64,000 nucleotides of DNA from the NCBI GenBank assembly GCA_019459325.1, contig JAIBFA010000108.1, positions 1-64,000 of the forward strand, in the 5' to 3' direction. Shown in pieces: positions 18,209-29,036 of this stretch. How positions within the stretch are numbered: position 1 is the first letter of the stretch; the number at the start of each line of letters is the position of its first letter. The DNA is from Thiobacillus sp. (GTDB taxonomy: Bacteria > Pseudomonadota > Gammaproteobacteria > Burkholderiales > Thiobacillaceae). Position numbers and translations under genes: made by a program. The notes beneath the pieces are model-generated. The model had not been told where the DNA came from, ran no database searches, and saw only the letters and a list, made by a program, of their open reading frames with translations.

Positions 18209-20029
18209 ATGAGCCACGAAGAACTGCGTCTGCATCTGCACGATATTCTGGCGAACGCACGGCTGATGACCCTGCTGCAACCTGTGCTCGACCTGGTTGA
18301 AGGACGGGTGATGGGTTACGAGGCCCTGTCACGCGGGCCGTCGAACAGCCCGCTGCACGCTCCGCAGGCGCTGTTCCGCGTGGCGGAATCCTACGGCCTG
18401 TTATCGGCGCTGGACTGGGCCTGCGTGCGCATGGCGCTCAAGACTTTTGCGCAACTGAATTTGTCGGGGCGGCTTTTTGTGAACCTGTCGCCCGGCAGCC
18501 TGCTTGATGCAAGCTTTGCGCCGGATGCGGTGCTGGCGGCGCTGACAGACGCTGGCATCTCCAGCAACCAGGTGGTGATCGAAATCACCGAAAACGCCAC
18601 CGCTCTCGATTACGGCGATCTGCGGCAAGCCGTGTCCCGGCTGCGGGCAGCGGGGATTGAAGTGGCCATCGACGATCTCGGCGAGGGCTTTTCCAGTCTG
18701 CGCCTCTGGTCGGAACTGAAGCCGGCCTTCGTCAAGATCGACAAGCATTTCATCGCCGACATCCACCAGGACCCGCACAAGGTCCAGTTCGTTCGCTCGA
18801 TCAGGCAGCTGGCCGAAGGCGCCCACTCCTGCGTGATTGCCGAAGGGGTGGAAAGCCCATCTGAGCTGGCCGTGCTGAAAGACCTGGGCATCCGTTATGC
18901 GCAGGGCTATCTGATCGGCCGCCCCTCGCCGGTTCCGATCCGGCTGCCGCCGCGTGACGTGCTGGCCTGCCTGCAGTCCGGCAAGGTCAGCGTCTTTCCC
19001 ATGCTGCATGCGCGCGATGGCCTGCACGTGTCGGCAGGCAGGCTGGTCATGTCCGCGCCCATCGTCTCACCCATGACCGCCAGTCAGGATGCACTCGAAC
19101 TGATGATGCAGCATCCCGACCTGCATGCGCTGGCCGTGGTGGATAAGGGCATTCCAGTCGGGATTCTGCACCGCCCTGCCCTGCTCGATCGATTCATCAG
19201 CCTGTACGGGCGCGAGCTCCATGGCCGCAAACCCTGCCGCGACCTGATGGACCCTGATCCGCTGATCGTCGACAAGGCCACGCGCATGACCGAACTGTCC
19301 GAGCTGGTGGTTAAAAAAGGCAAGGCGGCCTTCACCCAGGGCTTCGTCATCACCTCCGAAGGGCGCTACCTGGGGTTGGGATCGGGCTTCGACCTGATGC
19401 GCGAAGTGACCGAAATGCAGATCGTCGCCGCGCGCTATGCCAATCCACTCTCCGGCCTGCCCGGCAATGTGCCGATCCAGGAACACATGGAACGCCTGCT
19501 CTCCAATGAGCAGACCTTCGTCACCGCGTATTTCGACCTCGACCAGTTCAAACCCTACAACGACGTCTACGGTTTCCGCCGTGGCGACGACATCATTCAG
19601 CTGCTGGCGCGCATCCTGCGCGAAAGCTGCAACCCCGAGCTCGATTTTGTCGGCCATATCGGCGGCGACGATTTCGTCGTGCTGTTCCAGAGCCTGGACT
19701 GGGAAGTGCTCTGCCACGGCATGCTGGCCCGTTTCGATCGCGAATGCCGGGCCCTGTTCAATCCGGAGCACGTCGAGGCCGGCGGCTATCGCAGCGAAGA
19801 CCGCCGTGGCGCCATGGCCTTTCACGCGCTGGTAACCCTGTCCATCGGCGCAGTGCTGGTCGATCCCAGCAATTTTCACCAGTATCAGGAAGTGGCGCGC
19901 GCCGCCTCCGAGGCCAAGCGCGTGGCCAAACGCATCGACGGCAGCAGCCTCTTCATCGACCAGCGCCGCACGCCCTTCGGCCGGCAGTTGGCGACGGAGG
20001 AAGCCATGCCCGCCGCGGATTGTGCGTGA
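18209..20029 (+). CDS. EAL-CBS-GGDEF cyclic-di-GMP signalling protein
   Basis: YEALSRG EAL motif, IDDLGEGFSSL, CBS-like middle region, IGGDDFVVLF GGDEF-type motif. Confidence 0.88.
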   Translation: MSHEELRLHLHDILANARLMTLLQPVLDLVEGRVMGYEALSRGPSNSPLHAPQALFRVAESYGLLSALDWACVRMALKTFAQLNLSGRLFVNLSPGSLLDASFAPDAVLAALTDAGISSNQVVIEITENATALDYGDLRQAVSRLRAAGIEVAIDDLGEGFSSLRLWSELKPAFVKIDKHFIADIHQDPHKVQFVRSIRQLAEGAHSCVIAEGVESPSELAVLKDLGIRYAQGYLIGRPSPVPIRLPPRDVLACLQSGKVSVFPMLHARDGLHVSAGRLVMSAPIVSPMTASQDALELMMQHPDLHALAVVDKGIPVGILHRPALLDRFISLYGRELHGRKPCRDLMDPDPLIVDKATRMTELSELVVKKGKAAFTQGFVITSEGRYLGLGSGFDLMREVTEMQIVAARYANPLSGLPGNVPIQEHMERLLSNEQTFVTAYFDLDQFKPYNDVYGFRRGDDIIQLLARILRESCNPELDFVGHIGGDDFVVLFQSLDWEVLCHGMLARFDRECRALFNPEHVEAGGYRSEDRRGAMAFHALVTLSIGAVLVDPSNFHQYQEVARAASEAKRVAKRIDGSSLFIDQRRTPFGRQLATEEAMPAADCA

Positions 20030-20069
20030 TACGCAGGCTGCGCGGCGGGACTCGAGTTACAGGACTCAA

Positions 20070-20098
20070 CAAAAAAGGCGGGCCAGACGGCCCGCCAG
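20070..20098 (-). terminator. Rho-independent terminator for the 20160-20705 gene
   Basis: GGCGGGCC-AGAC-GGCCCGCC hairpin followed by a T-run on the minus strand. Confidence 0.8.
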
Positions 20099-20159
20099 CG
20101 GAGTGCAGGAGAGGCCGGCATAACGGCCTGGAATGCACGAGCGACGATGCAGCGCGCGT

Positions 20160-20705
20160 TCAGAAGTGACGGCGCTTGGTCCGCTCCACCATCATGCCGA
20201 CCAGGCCAATGCCCGCCAGCATCAGCATCCAGTCCTTCGGCTCCGGCACCGGCGCGGCGGATAACGCCCCCGCGTAGACGCCGCCTGCGCTGCCAGCCGT
20301 GGTGCCGGTCACGACAAACTGGTAGAAGCCGGGCGCACCGGGCGCGGAAGGTGCGAGGACGGCGCTCAACTCCAGCGCACCGCTGGCATCGAACGAATTG
20401 TCGAAAGCGTACTGCATGCCGTCCGTATCCAGCAGGGTGATGGCAAAGTTGCTGATGTCATAGATGGGGGTGCTGCTGGAGCCGAATTGCAGCTTGACCT
20501 TCACAGAGGTGGCGATGGCCTCGGACGTATGGGAGCCGATGTCGAAGCTGTAGATATCGTTGAATGGTGTGCCGAGGCCGGTCACGGTGTTGTTGATGCT
20601 GACGTCCTGGCCGACCAGGTCGCCCAGATAGCCCGGACCGCTGGCAGCGGCGGCTCCCATGAATCCGGCCAGCACCAAGCCGAGCAGAGCGTTAATCCGA
20701 CACAT
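20160..20705 (-). CDS. PEP-CTERM protein, FxDxF type
   Basis: Signal peptide; NDIYSFDIG motif; C-terminus APVPEPKDWMLMLAGIGLVGMMVERTKRRHF. Confidence 0.8.
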   Translation of the reverse strand: MCRINALLGLVLAGFMGAAAASGPGYLGDLVGQDVSINNTVTGLGTPFNDIYSFDIGSHTSEAIATSVKVKLQFGSSSTPIYDISNFAITLLDTDGMQYAFDNSFDASGALELSAVLAPSAPGAPGFYQFVVTGTTAGSAGGVYAGALSAAPVPEPKDWMLMLAGIGLVGMMVERTKRRHF

Positions 20706-21037
20706 GAAATTCTCCAAAATAACGTTGGCAAGCAGAATCATTCAAAGCGCGTGAAGCGACTGGCAACCGGCTGTCTGCGCATACGACGCTTCTCCCAAAG
20801 CCGCACAGATCCTGGCGTTCCGACCCCGCCTCGCGACGGGTGTGGCATTTCAGTACGCAGGCAGTGTCGCGCATCGATATTGCAGGCGGTGTTGTCGGAA
20901 ACGCGTCGGGCATGGCACGTTCGGGCCAATGACCTCAGATAACCGAGCAATTGGACTATTCGAATTCGTCCGCACTGTCATCAGCGCCTCATCTTGCGGG
21001 GGGAGGATGGTCGTTCCGTTCAATACAAGGGGGCATC

Positions 21038-21271
21038 ATGGACAGACCAGACAGCACACTGGAGGTACAGGCCGATCAACTGGCGGAGGAGGCGCTGCGC
21101 GAACTCGGCGACACTCCGCTCGACGCGACTGACGAATACGCCGAGCAATGCGATTACGCCGGCTGCTATCCGTGGCTGGCAGACGTCATCTGCGCGCATC
21201 CGCACGACAGCGCCCTCCTCATCACAGTTCAGGGCGGCGACGTGGCCGACGATGCGGATTTTTCATGCTGA
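21038..21271 (+). CDS. Small hypothetical acidic protein (77 aa)
   Basis: ATG preceded by an AAGGGGG SD-like sequence; no family recognised. Confidence 0.4.
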   Translation: MDRPDSTLEVQADQLAEEALRELGDTPLDATDEYAEQCDYAGCYPWLADVICAHPHDSALLITVQGGDVADDADFSC

Positions 21272-21368
21272 TCGACCTGGAGTGAATCCGCCTGGCTGGA
21301 CGGCCGCAAGAGCCGCCAACCGGCGTGCAGGCAGGACTGCGACGGCCGATGGTCAAAGCTGTCTCTGC

Positions 21369-21395
21369 AAAAAAAGACCCGCCGTGAGGCGGGCC
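21369..21395 (-). terminator. Rho-independent terminator for the 21530-22231 gene
   Basis: GACCCGCC-GTGA-GGCGGGCC hairpin followed by a T-run on the minus strand. Confidence 0.75.
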
Positions 21396-21529
21396 AAAGA
21401 TGCGCGTGAACGCATTCGATGCAGCATTCCCCGGTATCGCCTCGATGAGAATGTCGCCTGGGGTTTGCTCACGCCCTGCAAGCGGGCGATTCAATCCGCC
21501 ATTTTTGATTTTATTGATGACTGCATTAT

Positions 21530-22231
21530 TTATTTCGATGTGGCACGGCGACGCATGGCCATCCCGCCGACCAGTCCCAGCCCCGCCAGCATCATGGCGT
21601 AGGTCTGCGCCTCGGGAACAGGTGTCACCGCAAGCATGAACGGCGTCAGGCCGACAAATTTCTTCTCCACAAATGCCAGCGAAGACGCAGTACCGGTGGA
21701 AACCAGCAACAGGTTCTGGATCGTTACGTTGACCGCCTGCGCATCGTTCCAGTCACCCAGATCGAGCGTCGCATTGGCCTGCCAGTTGTGTGTCGGCATC
21801 CCCGTTAGATCGAGCGGGGCGGATGCACCGATGCTTGCCGTCAGATCGGTGAGCGGGCGGGCAACATCGAACACGCGAATCTGCCCCCCGACGTCGGCCG
21901 TGCTGCCTGTGCCGAGCAGCAGATAATCGCCCCGCTCCCGGACCTCGAGGCCGGCGAACGACCAGCCGTCACGTGCCGTCATCTTGATGTTCATGGTGTC
22001 GTTGGCCAGCGCAAACCCTGCGCCATTGAGCGACTGGGCTTTGAAACCGACCGGGGTGAAATAGAGTGTGTCGCCAGACACATTGGCCTGTCCGAACAGC
22101 CCCAGCAGGGCATCGTCGAAGCTGAAATCGACCGCGTTTCCGGTCAGGGTGACGGGGGCTGCAAACGCAGCGCCGCCTAGGGTATGGCCGAGCAGAAACA
22201 GGCCGGCAGCCAGTTTGTTCACGCACTTCAT
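21530..22231 (-). CDS. PEP-CTERM sorting domain-containing protein
   Basis: Signal peptide; C-terminus VPEAQTYAMMLAGLGLVGGMAMRRRATSK. Confidence 0.85.
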   Translation of the reverse strand: MKCVNKLAAGLFLLGHTLGGAAFAAPVTLTGNAVDFSFDDALLGLFGQANVSGDTLYFTPVGFKAQSLNGAGFALANDTMNIKMTARDGWSFAGLEVRERGDYLLLGTGSTADVGGQIRVFDVARPLTDLTASIGASAPLDLTGMPTHNWQANATLDLGDWNDAQAVNVTIQNLLLVSTGTASSLAFVEKKFVGLTPFMLAVTPVPEAQTYAMMLAGLGLVGGMAMRRRATSK

Positions 22232-22423
22232 GGGATGCTCCTTTGGGTGTAATGGGTGGGGACAATGGCCCGGACACCGTCATCCGGGCGATACGCGCAC
22301 AGCTCCAGTCGATCGTTCCGTAAACCGTGCAGCCCTGCGGCCGCATGCGAACTGCATGTTCGCCGGACGCAACGGCACCCGGGCAAACAAGACTCAGCGC
22401 ACGCCGGGGAAACGCAAAAAAAA

Positions 22424-22620
22424 CGCAGCGCCGTTCCGGCGTGCGCATGAGACATCGCCGGATAGTCGTCCGACGAAACAGGAACGGAGAAGGTATGGGA
22501 GACACCTCCTCCTGGCGCCAGACCCTCGACGCCCACTGCTATTCACGCGCACTGCTTGTTGCATTATTTTTCGCAGCTCTTTTGGGGCCGTAAAACGCCG
22601 GATCTGTTGTCCGCTAAGCC
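22424..22620. repeat. Noncoding direct repeat copy A
   Basis: Core GCCCACTGCTATTCACGCGCACTGCTTGTTGCATTATTTT nearly identical to copy B about 325 bp downstream. Confidence 0.65.
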
Positions 22621-22749
22621 TTGCCGTCCCTGCTGCTTTCATCTGCCACTTGTTATTTGCCTTGCGGCCATACGCGTCCCACAGGTTTTCCGAAGCATCG
22701 GAAAACCCGTCCAAAACACACGACAGGACGGAATCTGCAATAGGCAATG

Positions 22750-22945
22750 CGGCGCAGCACCGTCTCGGCGTGCGCAATGGATATCGTTGAAAAACCAACG
22801 ATCACAGGACATGACAAACCCTGGGAGAGGATTTGTCCGGCATCGAAACCCTGATGCCCACTGCTTTTCACGCGCACTGCTTGTTGCTTTATTTTGTACG
22901 GCTTTTGTTTGGTCGCGGCGCCTCGAATCTGTTGTCCGATTGGCC
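22750..22945. repeat. Noncoding direct repeat copy B
   Basis: Core GCCCACTGCTTTTCACGCGCACTGCTTGTTGCTTTATTTT; shared flank blocks CGGCGTGCGCA and ATCTGTTGTCCG. Confidence 0.65.
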
Positions 22946-23011
22946 TCCTCGACTGTGTGAAATCTTATAGGGCGAATATTTCAGGGCTTCGCGCTGATTC
23001 ACACCCGTGGA

Positions 23012-23027
23012 TGAGCTAATTGGCTCA
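23012..23027. promoter_or_regulatory. Palindrome TGAGCT-AATT-GGCTCA
   Basis: Same 16-bp motif as at 12787, 17038 and 24317. Confidence 0.45.
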
Positions 23028-23054
23028 TGCCGGCCTGTCTCTCACCCTGGCCGT

Positions 23055-23082
23055 TTGTGACTTGTGACTTGTGACTTGTGAC
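23055..23082. repeat. Tandem heptamer TTGTGAC x4
   Basis: Four exact consecutive copies in an intergenic region. Confidence 0.9.
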
Positions 23083-23123
23083 TTGGAGCCTGGAAATCGC
23101 CGGCGCAAGGCCGGCGATCCAAC

Positions 23124-24152
23124 TCAACGTGCAAACAAATTGGCCTTCACGATACGCGGCTCGACGCGAAACACGTTGGGGTCGCGCGGGTCGACAAATA
23201 CTTCAACCCAGTGAACGTTCTGGGCACCGAAGTTTTCCACGCGTGTGAAGTTTTCCAGCATCTGGCTGCCCGATGGCGCGACTGGTGCGGCAAGCGGCTT
23301 GTCGACACGGAAATAGTGGCTGTCTCCATGCGCCAGCAGCACCGGCTTGCCGAAGGAGACGGCATGCAGGGTGATGCGTTCGATAACTTTGTTGAACCCC
23401 TGGCGTTCCTGATCAGCGGCTGGCATATCAAAGTTGGGGTTGGCCTGCATGGCGACCATCACGCCGGCGGCATTGCGCGCGGCAGCTTGCGCAAACACCT
23501 CGTCGATCCAGGCCAGCGCAGCCGCTTCGCGGGCCTGAAATTCGGCCAGGCGGTCGGGACGCGGCGAGTCATAGCTGTCGCTCGGGTCGATCGCATTCCA
23601 CGGGTCGAGGCCGTTATTGCTACCCACCACGTGCACCGTCGCCATCAGCGCACCATTGAATCCCCACATCGTGTTTTCGACATAGTCCTCGAAGCCTGCC
23701 ATCCGTGCCTGGGTGCGAACCGGGAAACGATGCTGGCCGCTCGTCAGCCCGGGGACCGGATAGTAGATTTCGCGGAATTTAGCCAGGCGCTCGGTCGGCA
23801 GATAGCCGCCGTTATTGGCGCGATGGCAGTCGGTCCAGTCGTTGTCGCCCGGCGTCACCACCACCCCGTCCTTGAGCTTCTGGAACTGGTTGAAGCGTTT
23901 TTGCAGCAAGGCGTCGTCGCAGCGTTCGCTTCCCGCCTTGACGTCGCCGGTGTGCACGACAAAACGCACATGCGGGGCTGCGTTGATGCCCTCGATCACC
24001 TTGTCGAACTTCGCCTCAACCGCAGTGCCATAGGGCACATCGCCAATCAAGGCAAAGGAACTCGCTCCATGCCGACCATTATCGGCACTGGCCTGGGTGA
24101 CCAGCGTAAGCAACAGGGTGGCGGCAAGCATGCCAGCGGATTTTTTCATCAT
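23124..24152 (-). CDS. Secreted calcineurin-like metallophosphoesterase
   Basis: Signal peptide MMKKSAGMLAATLLLTLVTQASA; FALIGDVPYG, VVHTGDVKAG, TPGDNDW and LAHGDSHYFR motifs. Confidence 0.75.
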   Translation of the reverse strand: MMKKSAGMLAATLLLTLVTQASADNGRHGASSFALIGDVPYGTAVEAKFDKVIEGINAAPHVRFVVHTGDVKAGSERCDDALLQKRFNQFQKLKDGVVVTPGDNDWTDCHRANNGGYLPTERLAKFREIYYPVPGLTSGQHRFPVRTQARMAGFEDYVENTMWGFNGALMATVHVVGSNNGLDPWNAIDPSDSYDSPRPDRLAEFQAREAAALAWIDEVFAQAAARNAAGVMVAMQANPNFDMPAADQERQGFNKVIERITLHAVSFGKPVLLAHGDSHYFRVDKPLAAPVAPSGSQMLENFTRVENFGAQNVHWVEVFVDPRDPNVFRVEPRIVKANLFAR

Positions 24153-24316
24153 TTCAACCGACTCCGGATGGATAAATGGGAAGGGGGCGTTCTGGTCAGC
24201 GCGCGCGTCCAACAATCAGATTCGCATCGACAGTAGGCACCGATGGCGGATGATCAGAACAGGAAAAGTCTAGGGGCGCCGTGTTATCGCGTGATGTCGA
24301 AATCAGCGCATCACAC

Positions 24317-24332
24317 TGAGCCGTTTGGCTTA
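24317..24332. promoter_or_regulatory. Palindrome TGAGCC-GTTT-GGCTTA upstream of the T2SS operon
   Basis: Same 16-bp motif as at 12787, 17038 and 23012. Confidence 0.5.
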
Positions 24333-24437
24333 GCGCACCTGCTCAGGGGAAATTGAATGGAGAGTGGGATAGGCCGGCGCCTGAAAAGAAGTGCACGGCC
24401 TGAGCATTCATGGTGCCTTTAACAAGACGGTCACACT

Positions 24438-24452
24438 TGGTTCTTATGATGC
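24438..24452 (+). promoter_or_regulatory. Sigma54-like -24/-12 element TGGTTCTTATGATGC
   Basis: GG-N10-GC spacing, about 37 bp upstream of the gspG ATG. Confidence 0.4.
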
Positions 24453-24488
24453 GCACACACCTGTAACAAACCTGACTGGAAGTACGTC

Positions 24489-24923
24489 ATGCGCATCCCC
24501 TGTTCCTCTACTCCGTTTCCACGCTTGCGGGGCTTCACCCTGCTCGAACTGCTGGTGGTGCTGGTGATCCTGGGCCTGCTGGCGGGCTATGTGGCACCCA
24601 AGTATTTTTCACAGATCGGCAAGTCGGAAGTGAAAACGGCGCAGGCGCAGATTGGCGCGCTGGAAAAGGCGCTCGACCAGTATCGGATCGATACCGGGCG
24701 TTACCCCGCTACCGAACAGGGCCTGGCGGCGCTGAACGCGAAGCCGGCCGACGAGGCGCGCTGGGATGGACCCTATCTGAAAAAAGCGGTGCCGGACGAT
24801 CCCTGGGGCAAGCCGTATCAATACCGCATGCCGGGTGAGCACGGCGAGGTGGATATTTTTTCCTTCGGTCGTGACGGCACCCCCGGCGGCAGCGGCGACG
24901 GCGCCGATATCGGCAACTGGTAA
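24489..24923 (+). CDS. gspG: Type II secretion major pseudopilin GspG
   Basis: RGFTLLELLVVLVILGLL prepilin motif; typical GspG C-terminus (DPWGKPYQYRMPGEHGEVDIFSFGRDGTPGG). Confidence 0.92.
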   Translation: MRIPCSSTPFPRLRGFTLLELLVVLVILGLLAGYVAPKYFSQIGKSEVKTAQAQIGALEKALDQYRIDTGRYPATEQGLAALNAKPADEARWDGPYLKKAVPDDPWGKPYQYRMPGEHGEVDIFSFGRDGTPGGSGDGADIGNW

Positions 24924-26103
24924 TGCGCTATCGGGTAAAAGCCCTGCGCCCTGGCACAGGCGTGACCGCGCTGACAGTGGAAGCGCTCGACGAGGTCGAG
25001 GCCGCCACACGCCTGCAGCGCGAAGGCGCACAGATATTGTCCATCGTCGCCGAGCGTGGCAACTGGCTGGCGTCGCGGCGCACGCGTTTTCCGCTGCTGC
25101 TGTTCACACAGGAACTGATCGCGCTGCTGGACGCCGGCCTCACGCTGACCGAGGCGCTGGAAACCTTGGGCGAGAAGGAAAGCCGCGCCGAATCGCGCCA
25201 GCTGATCGAACGCCTGCTCGCCACCATGCGCGAAGGCCGTCCGTTTTCGGCCGCGCTCACCGCCCAGGGCGATGCCTTTCCGCCGCTGTATGCCGCCACG
25301 GTGCGCGCCGCCGAAAGCACGGGCGACCTGTCGCCTGCGCTCGCCCGTTACGTCGGTTATCAGAACCAGATCGACACGGTGAAGAAAAAAGTCCTGTCGG
25401 CGTCGATTTATCCCGTGCTGCTGATCGGCGTCGGCACGCTGGTGATCGGCTTTCTGCTGGGTTATGTCGTACCGCGTTTTGCCACGGTGTACGCCGACTC
25501 CGGTCGCGACCTGCCGTGGATGTCGCAAATGCTGCTTGCATGGGGCGAGGCGGTCGAGGCGCACGGCGGCTTGATCGCGCTGGGTGCGGTGGGCGTCGTC
25601 GCCAGCCTCGTAGTGGCGCTGGCGCAGCCTGTCACCCGCGCGGCCCTCACCCGGCTGGCCTGGCGCACCCCGGCGATCGGCGAACACTTGCGCACTTTCG
25701 AGCTCGCCCGCTTTTACCGCAGCCTCGGCATGTTGCTGGTCGGCGGTATCCCGATCGTTCAGGCGCTCGGCATGGTGTCGGGCCTGCTGTCCGCCCATCT
25801 GCGCAGCGGCGCGGTGACGGCAATGGACGCGATGCGCCGCGGCGAAACCATTTCGGCTGCGTTTGCTCTCGGCGAACTGACCACGCCGGTGGCCGCGCGG
25901 CTGCTGCGGGTCGGAGAAAAAAGCGGCCGCATGGGTGAAATGATGGAGCGCATTGCCATCTTCCACGACGAGGAAATGGCGCGCTGGGTGGACTGGTTCA
26001 CCCGCCTGTTCGAGCCGCTCCTGATGGTGTTCATCGGCCTGACCATCGGCCTCATCGTGGTGCTGCTCTATATGCCGATTTTCGAGCTGGCGGGGTCGAT
26101 CGA

Positions 26104-26107
<4 letters not shown>
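24923..26107 (+). CDS. gspF: Type II secretion inner-membrane platform protein GspF
   Basis: Two T2SF domains (FTQELIALLDAGLTLTEALE; FYRSLGMLLVGGIPIVQAL). Confidence 0.92.
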
Positions 26108-27760
<1,653 letters not shown>

Positions 27761-27780
<20 letters not shown>

Positions 27781-28519
27781 AACGCTGCGCATCGCGCTCG
27801 CCCCTGGCGAGGCGGCCTTGCTCAACCCACGCGGCACACGCGTGCTGACCACGCATGAACGCAGCGCGGCGAGCCTGCTGCCTCTGCTGGATGAGGCGCT
27901 CAGCGACCCGGCCTGGCACGGCCGCCGGGTCGAGGTGGTGCTGTCGCAGCATTTCGTGCGCCACGTGCTGACACCGCCGCCCGGCAAGGCCTTGCGCCGG
28001 AACGAGGAAGCCGCGCTGGTGGCGGCCAGCCTGCGCGAGATCTACGGCGACGAAGCCAAACAATGGAACGTGCAGGTGCTTAGCCAACCGCCGCAGGCCG
28101 GTCTGGTCGGTGCGGCGGTGGACGAATCGTTCACGCAGCAACTGGACGCGCTGCTGGCACGCCACGGTTTTCGCGACGTGACCATCCGCCCGCTTGCCAG
28201 CTTCGCTGCGCCTCGCTTGCCGAAAAAACTTCAGGGTTGGTGGGTGCTGGTCGAGCCGGGCTGGCTGAGCCTGTTCGGCGGGACCCATGGAATCTGGCAG
28301 CACCTCACCGCGCTGCCGGTCGGCGCCGACTGGGCCGCGACACTGCCCGAACTGATCGAGCGTGAGGCCGCCTGGACGACGCTGCCGGAACGGCCCTCGG
28401 TGTGGATACAGGCATTGGGCGTCGGCACGGTTCCGACGCCGACTTCCGGCACCGCGCGCTGGCAGGTGCTGCCGCACGACAGCCAGACACACGGCGCACT
28501 GGCGCTGGCGGGGATTTAG
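27761..28519 (+). CDS. GspL/PilM-like assembly protein (divergent)
   Basis: Position after gspE; GTG start overlapping the gspE end; overall size and order. Confidence 0.45.
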
Positions 28520-28520
28520 G

Positions 28521-29036
28521 ATGGCGCGACTCGATTTCGATTTTCATGCCCGGCCATCGCGACCCGGCAAGCTGGGCATCGCGCTGGCGCTGGCCGGGGT
28601 GGTCGCCCTGGGCTGGGCCTGGAGCAATCTGCAGGCCGCGCGCGCCACCGAAGCCGGACTGGCGATGCAGATCGCCGCGCTCGAACGGACCCGTCCGCGT
28701 GCAGCGGTCAAACCTGCCGCACGCGCCGACGCTGCCGCACACACCACCCAGGCGAGCATCAAGGCGCAGCTGGCCTATTCCTGGCAGCCTGCATTCGATG
28801 CGCTGGCGGCCGCACGCAGCAGCAAGATCGCGCTGGTCTCGCTCGATGCGGTCCAGGCCAAGTCACACATGAAACTGGTGGCCGAAGCGCGGCAGCTGGC
28901 GGATGCCGTCAAATTCATCGAGGTGCTACAGCAACAGCCGGGCATCAAACGCGCCGCACTCACCCAGCACGAGGTGCAGGCTGACGATGCGCAAAAACCG
29001 GTGCGCTTCAACCTTCTGCTGGAGCTGGGTGCATGA
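28521..29036 (+). CDS. PilN-like inner-membrane assembly protein
   Basis: Single N-terminal TM then coiled-coil/ferredoxin-like region; order in operon. Confidence 0.45.
   Translation: MARLDFDFHARPSRPGKLGIALALAGVVALGWAWSNLQAARATEAGLAMQIAALERTRPRAAVKPAARADAAAHTTQASIKAQLAYSWQPAFDALAAARSSKIALVSLDAVQAKSHMKLVAEARQLADAVKFIEVLQQQPGIKRAALTQHEVQADDAQKPVRFNLLLELGA

Noticed and set aside
22321-22500. Possible c-di-GMP (GEMM-like) riboswitch around GGGCAAACAAGACTC...GGGAAACGCAAAA
   Set aside because: Superficial resemblance only; the conserved pairing pattern could not be built by eye. A covariance search would decide
22228-22960. Short ORFs sharing DAHC(Y/F)SRALLVALF peptides
   Set aside because: Similarity is explained by the nucleotide direct repeat; frames diverge and flanks are not protein-like
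23055-23082. CRISPR-like repeat
   Set aside because: Simple 7-bp tandem repeat without spacers
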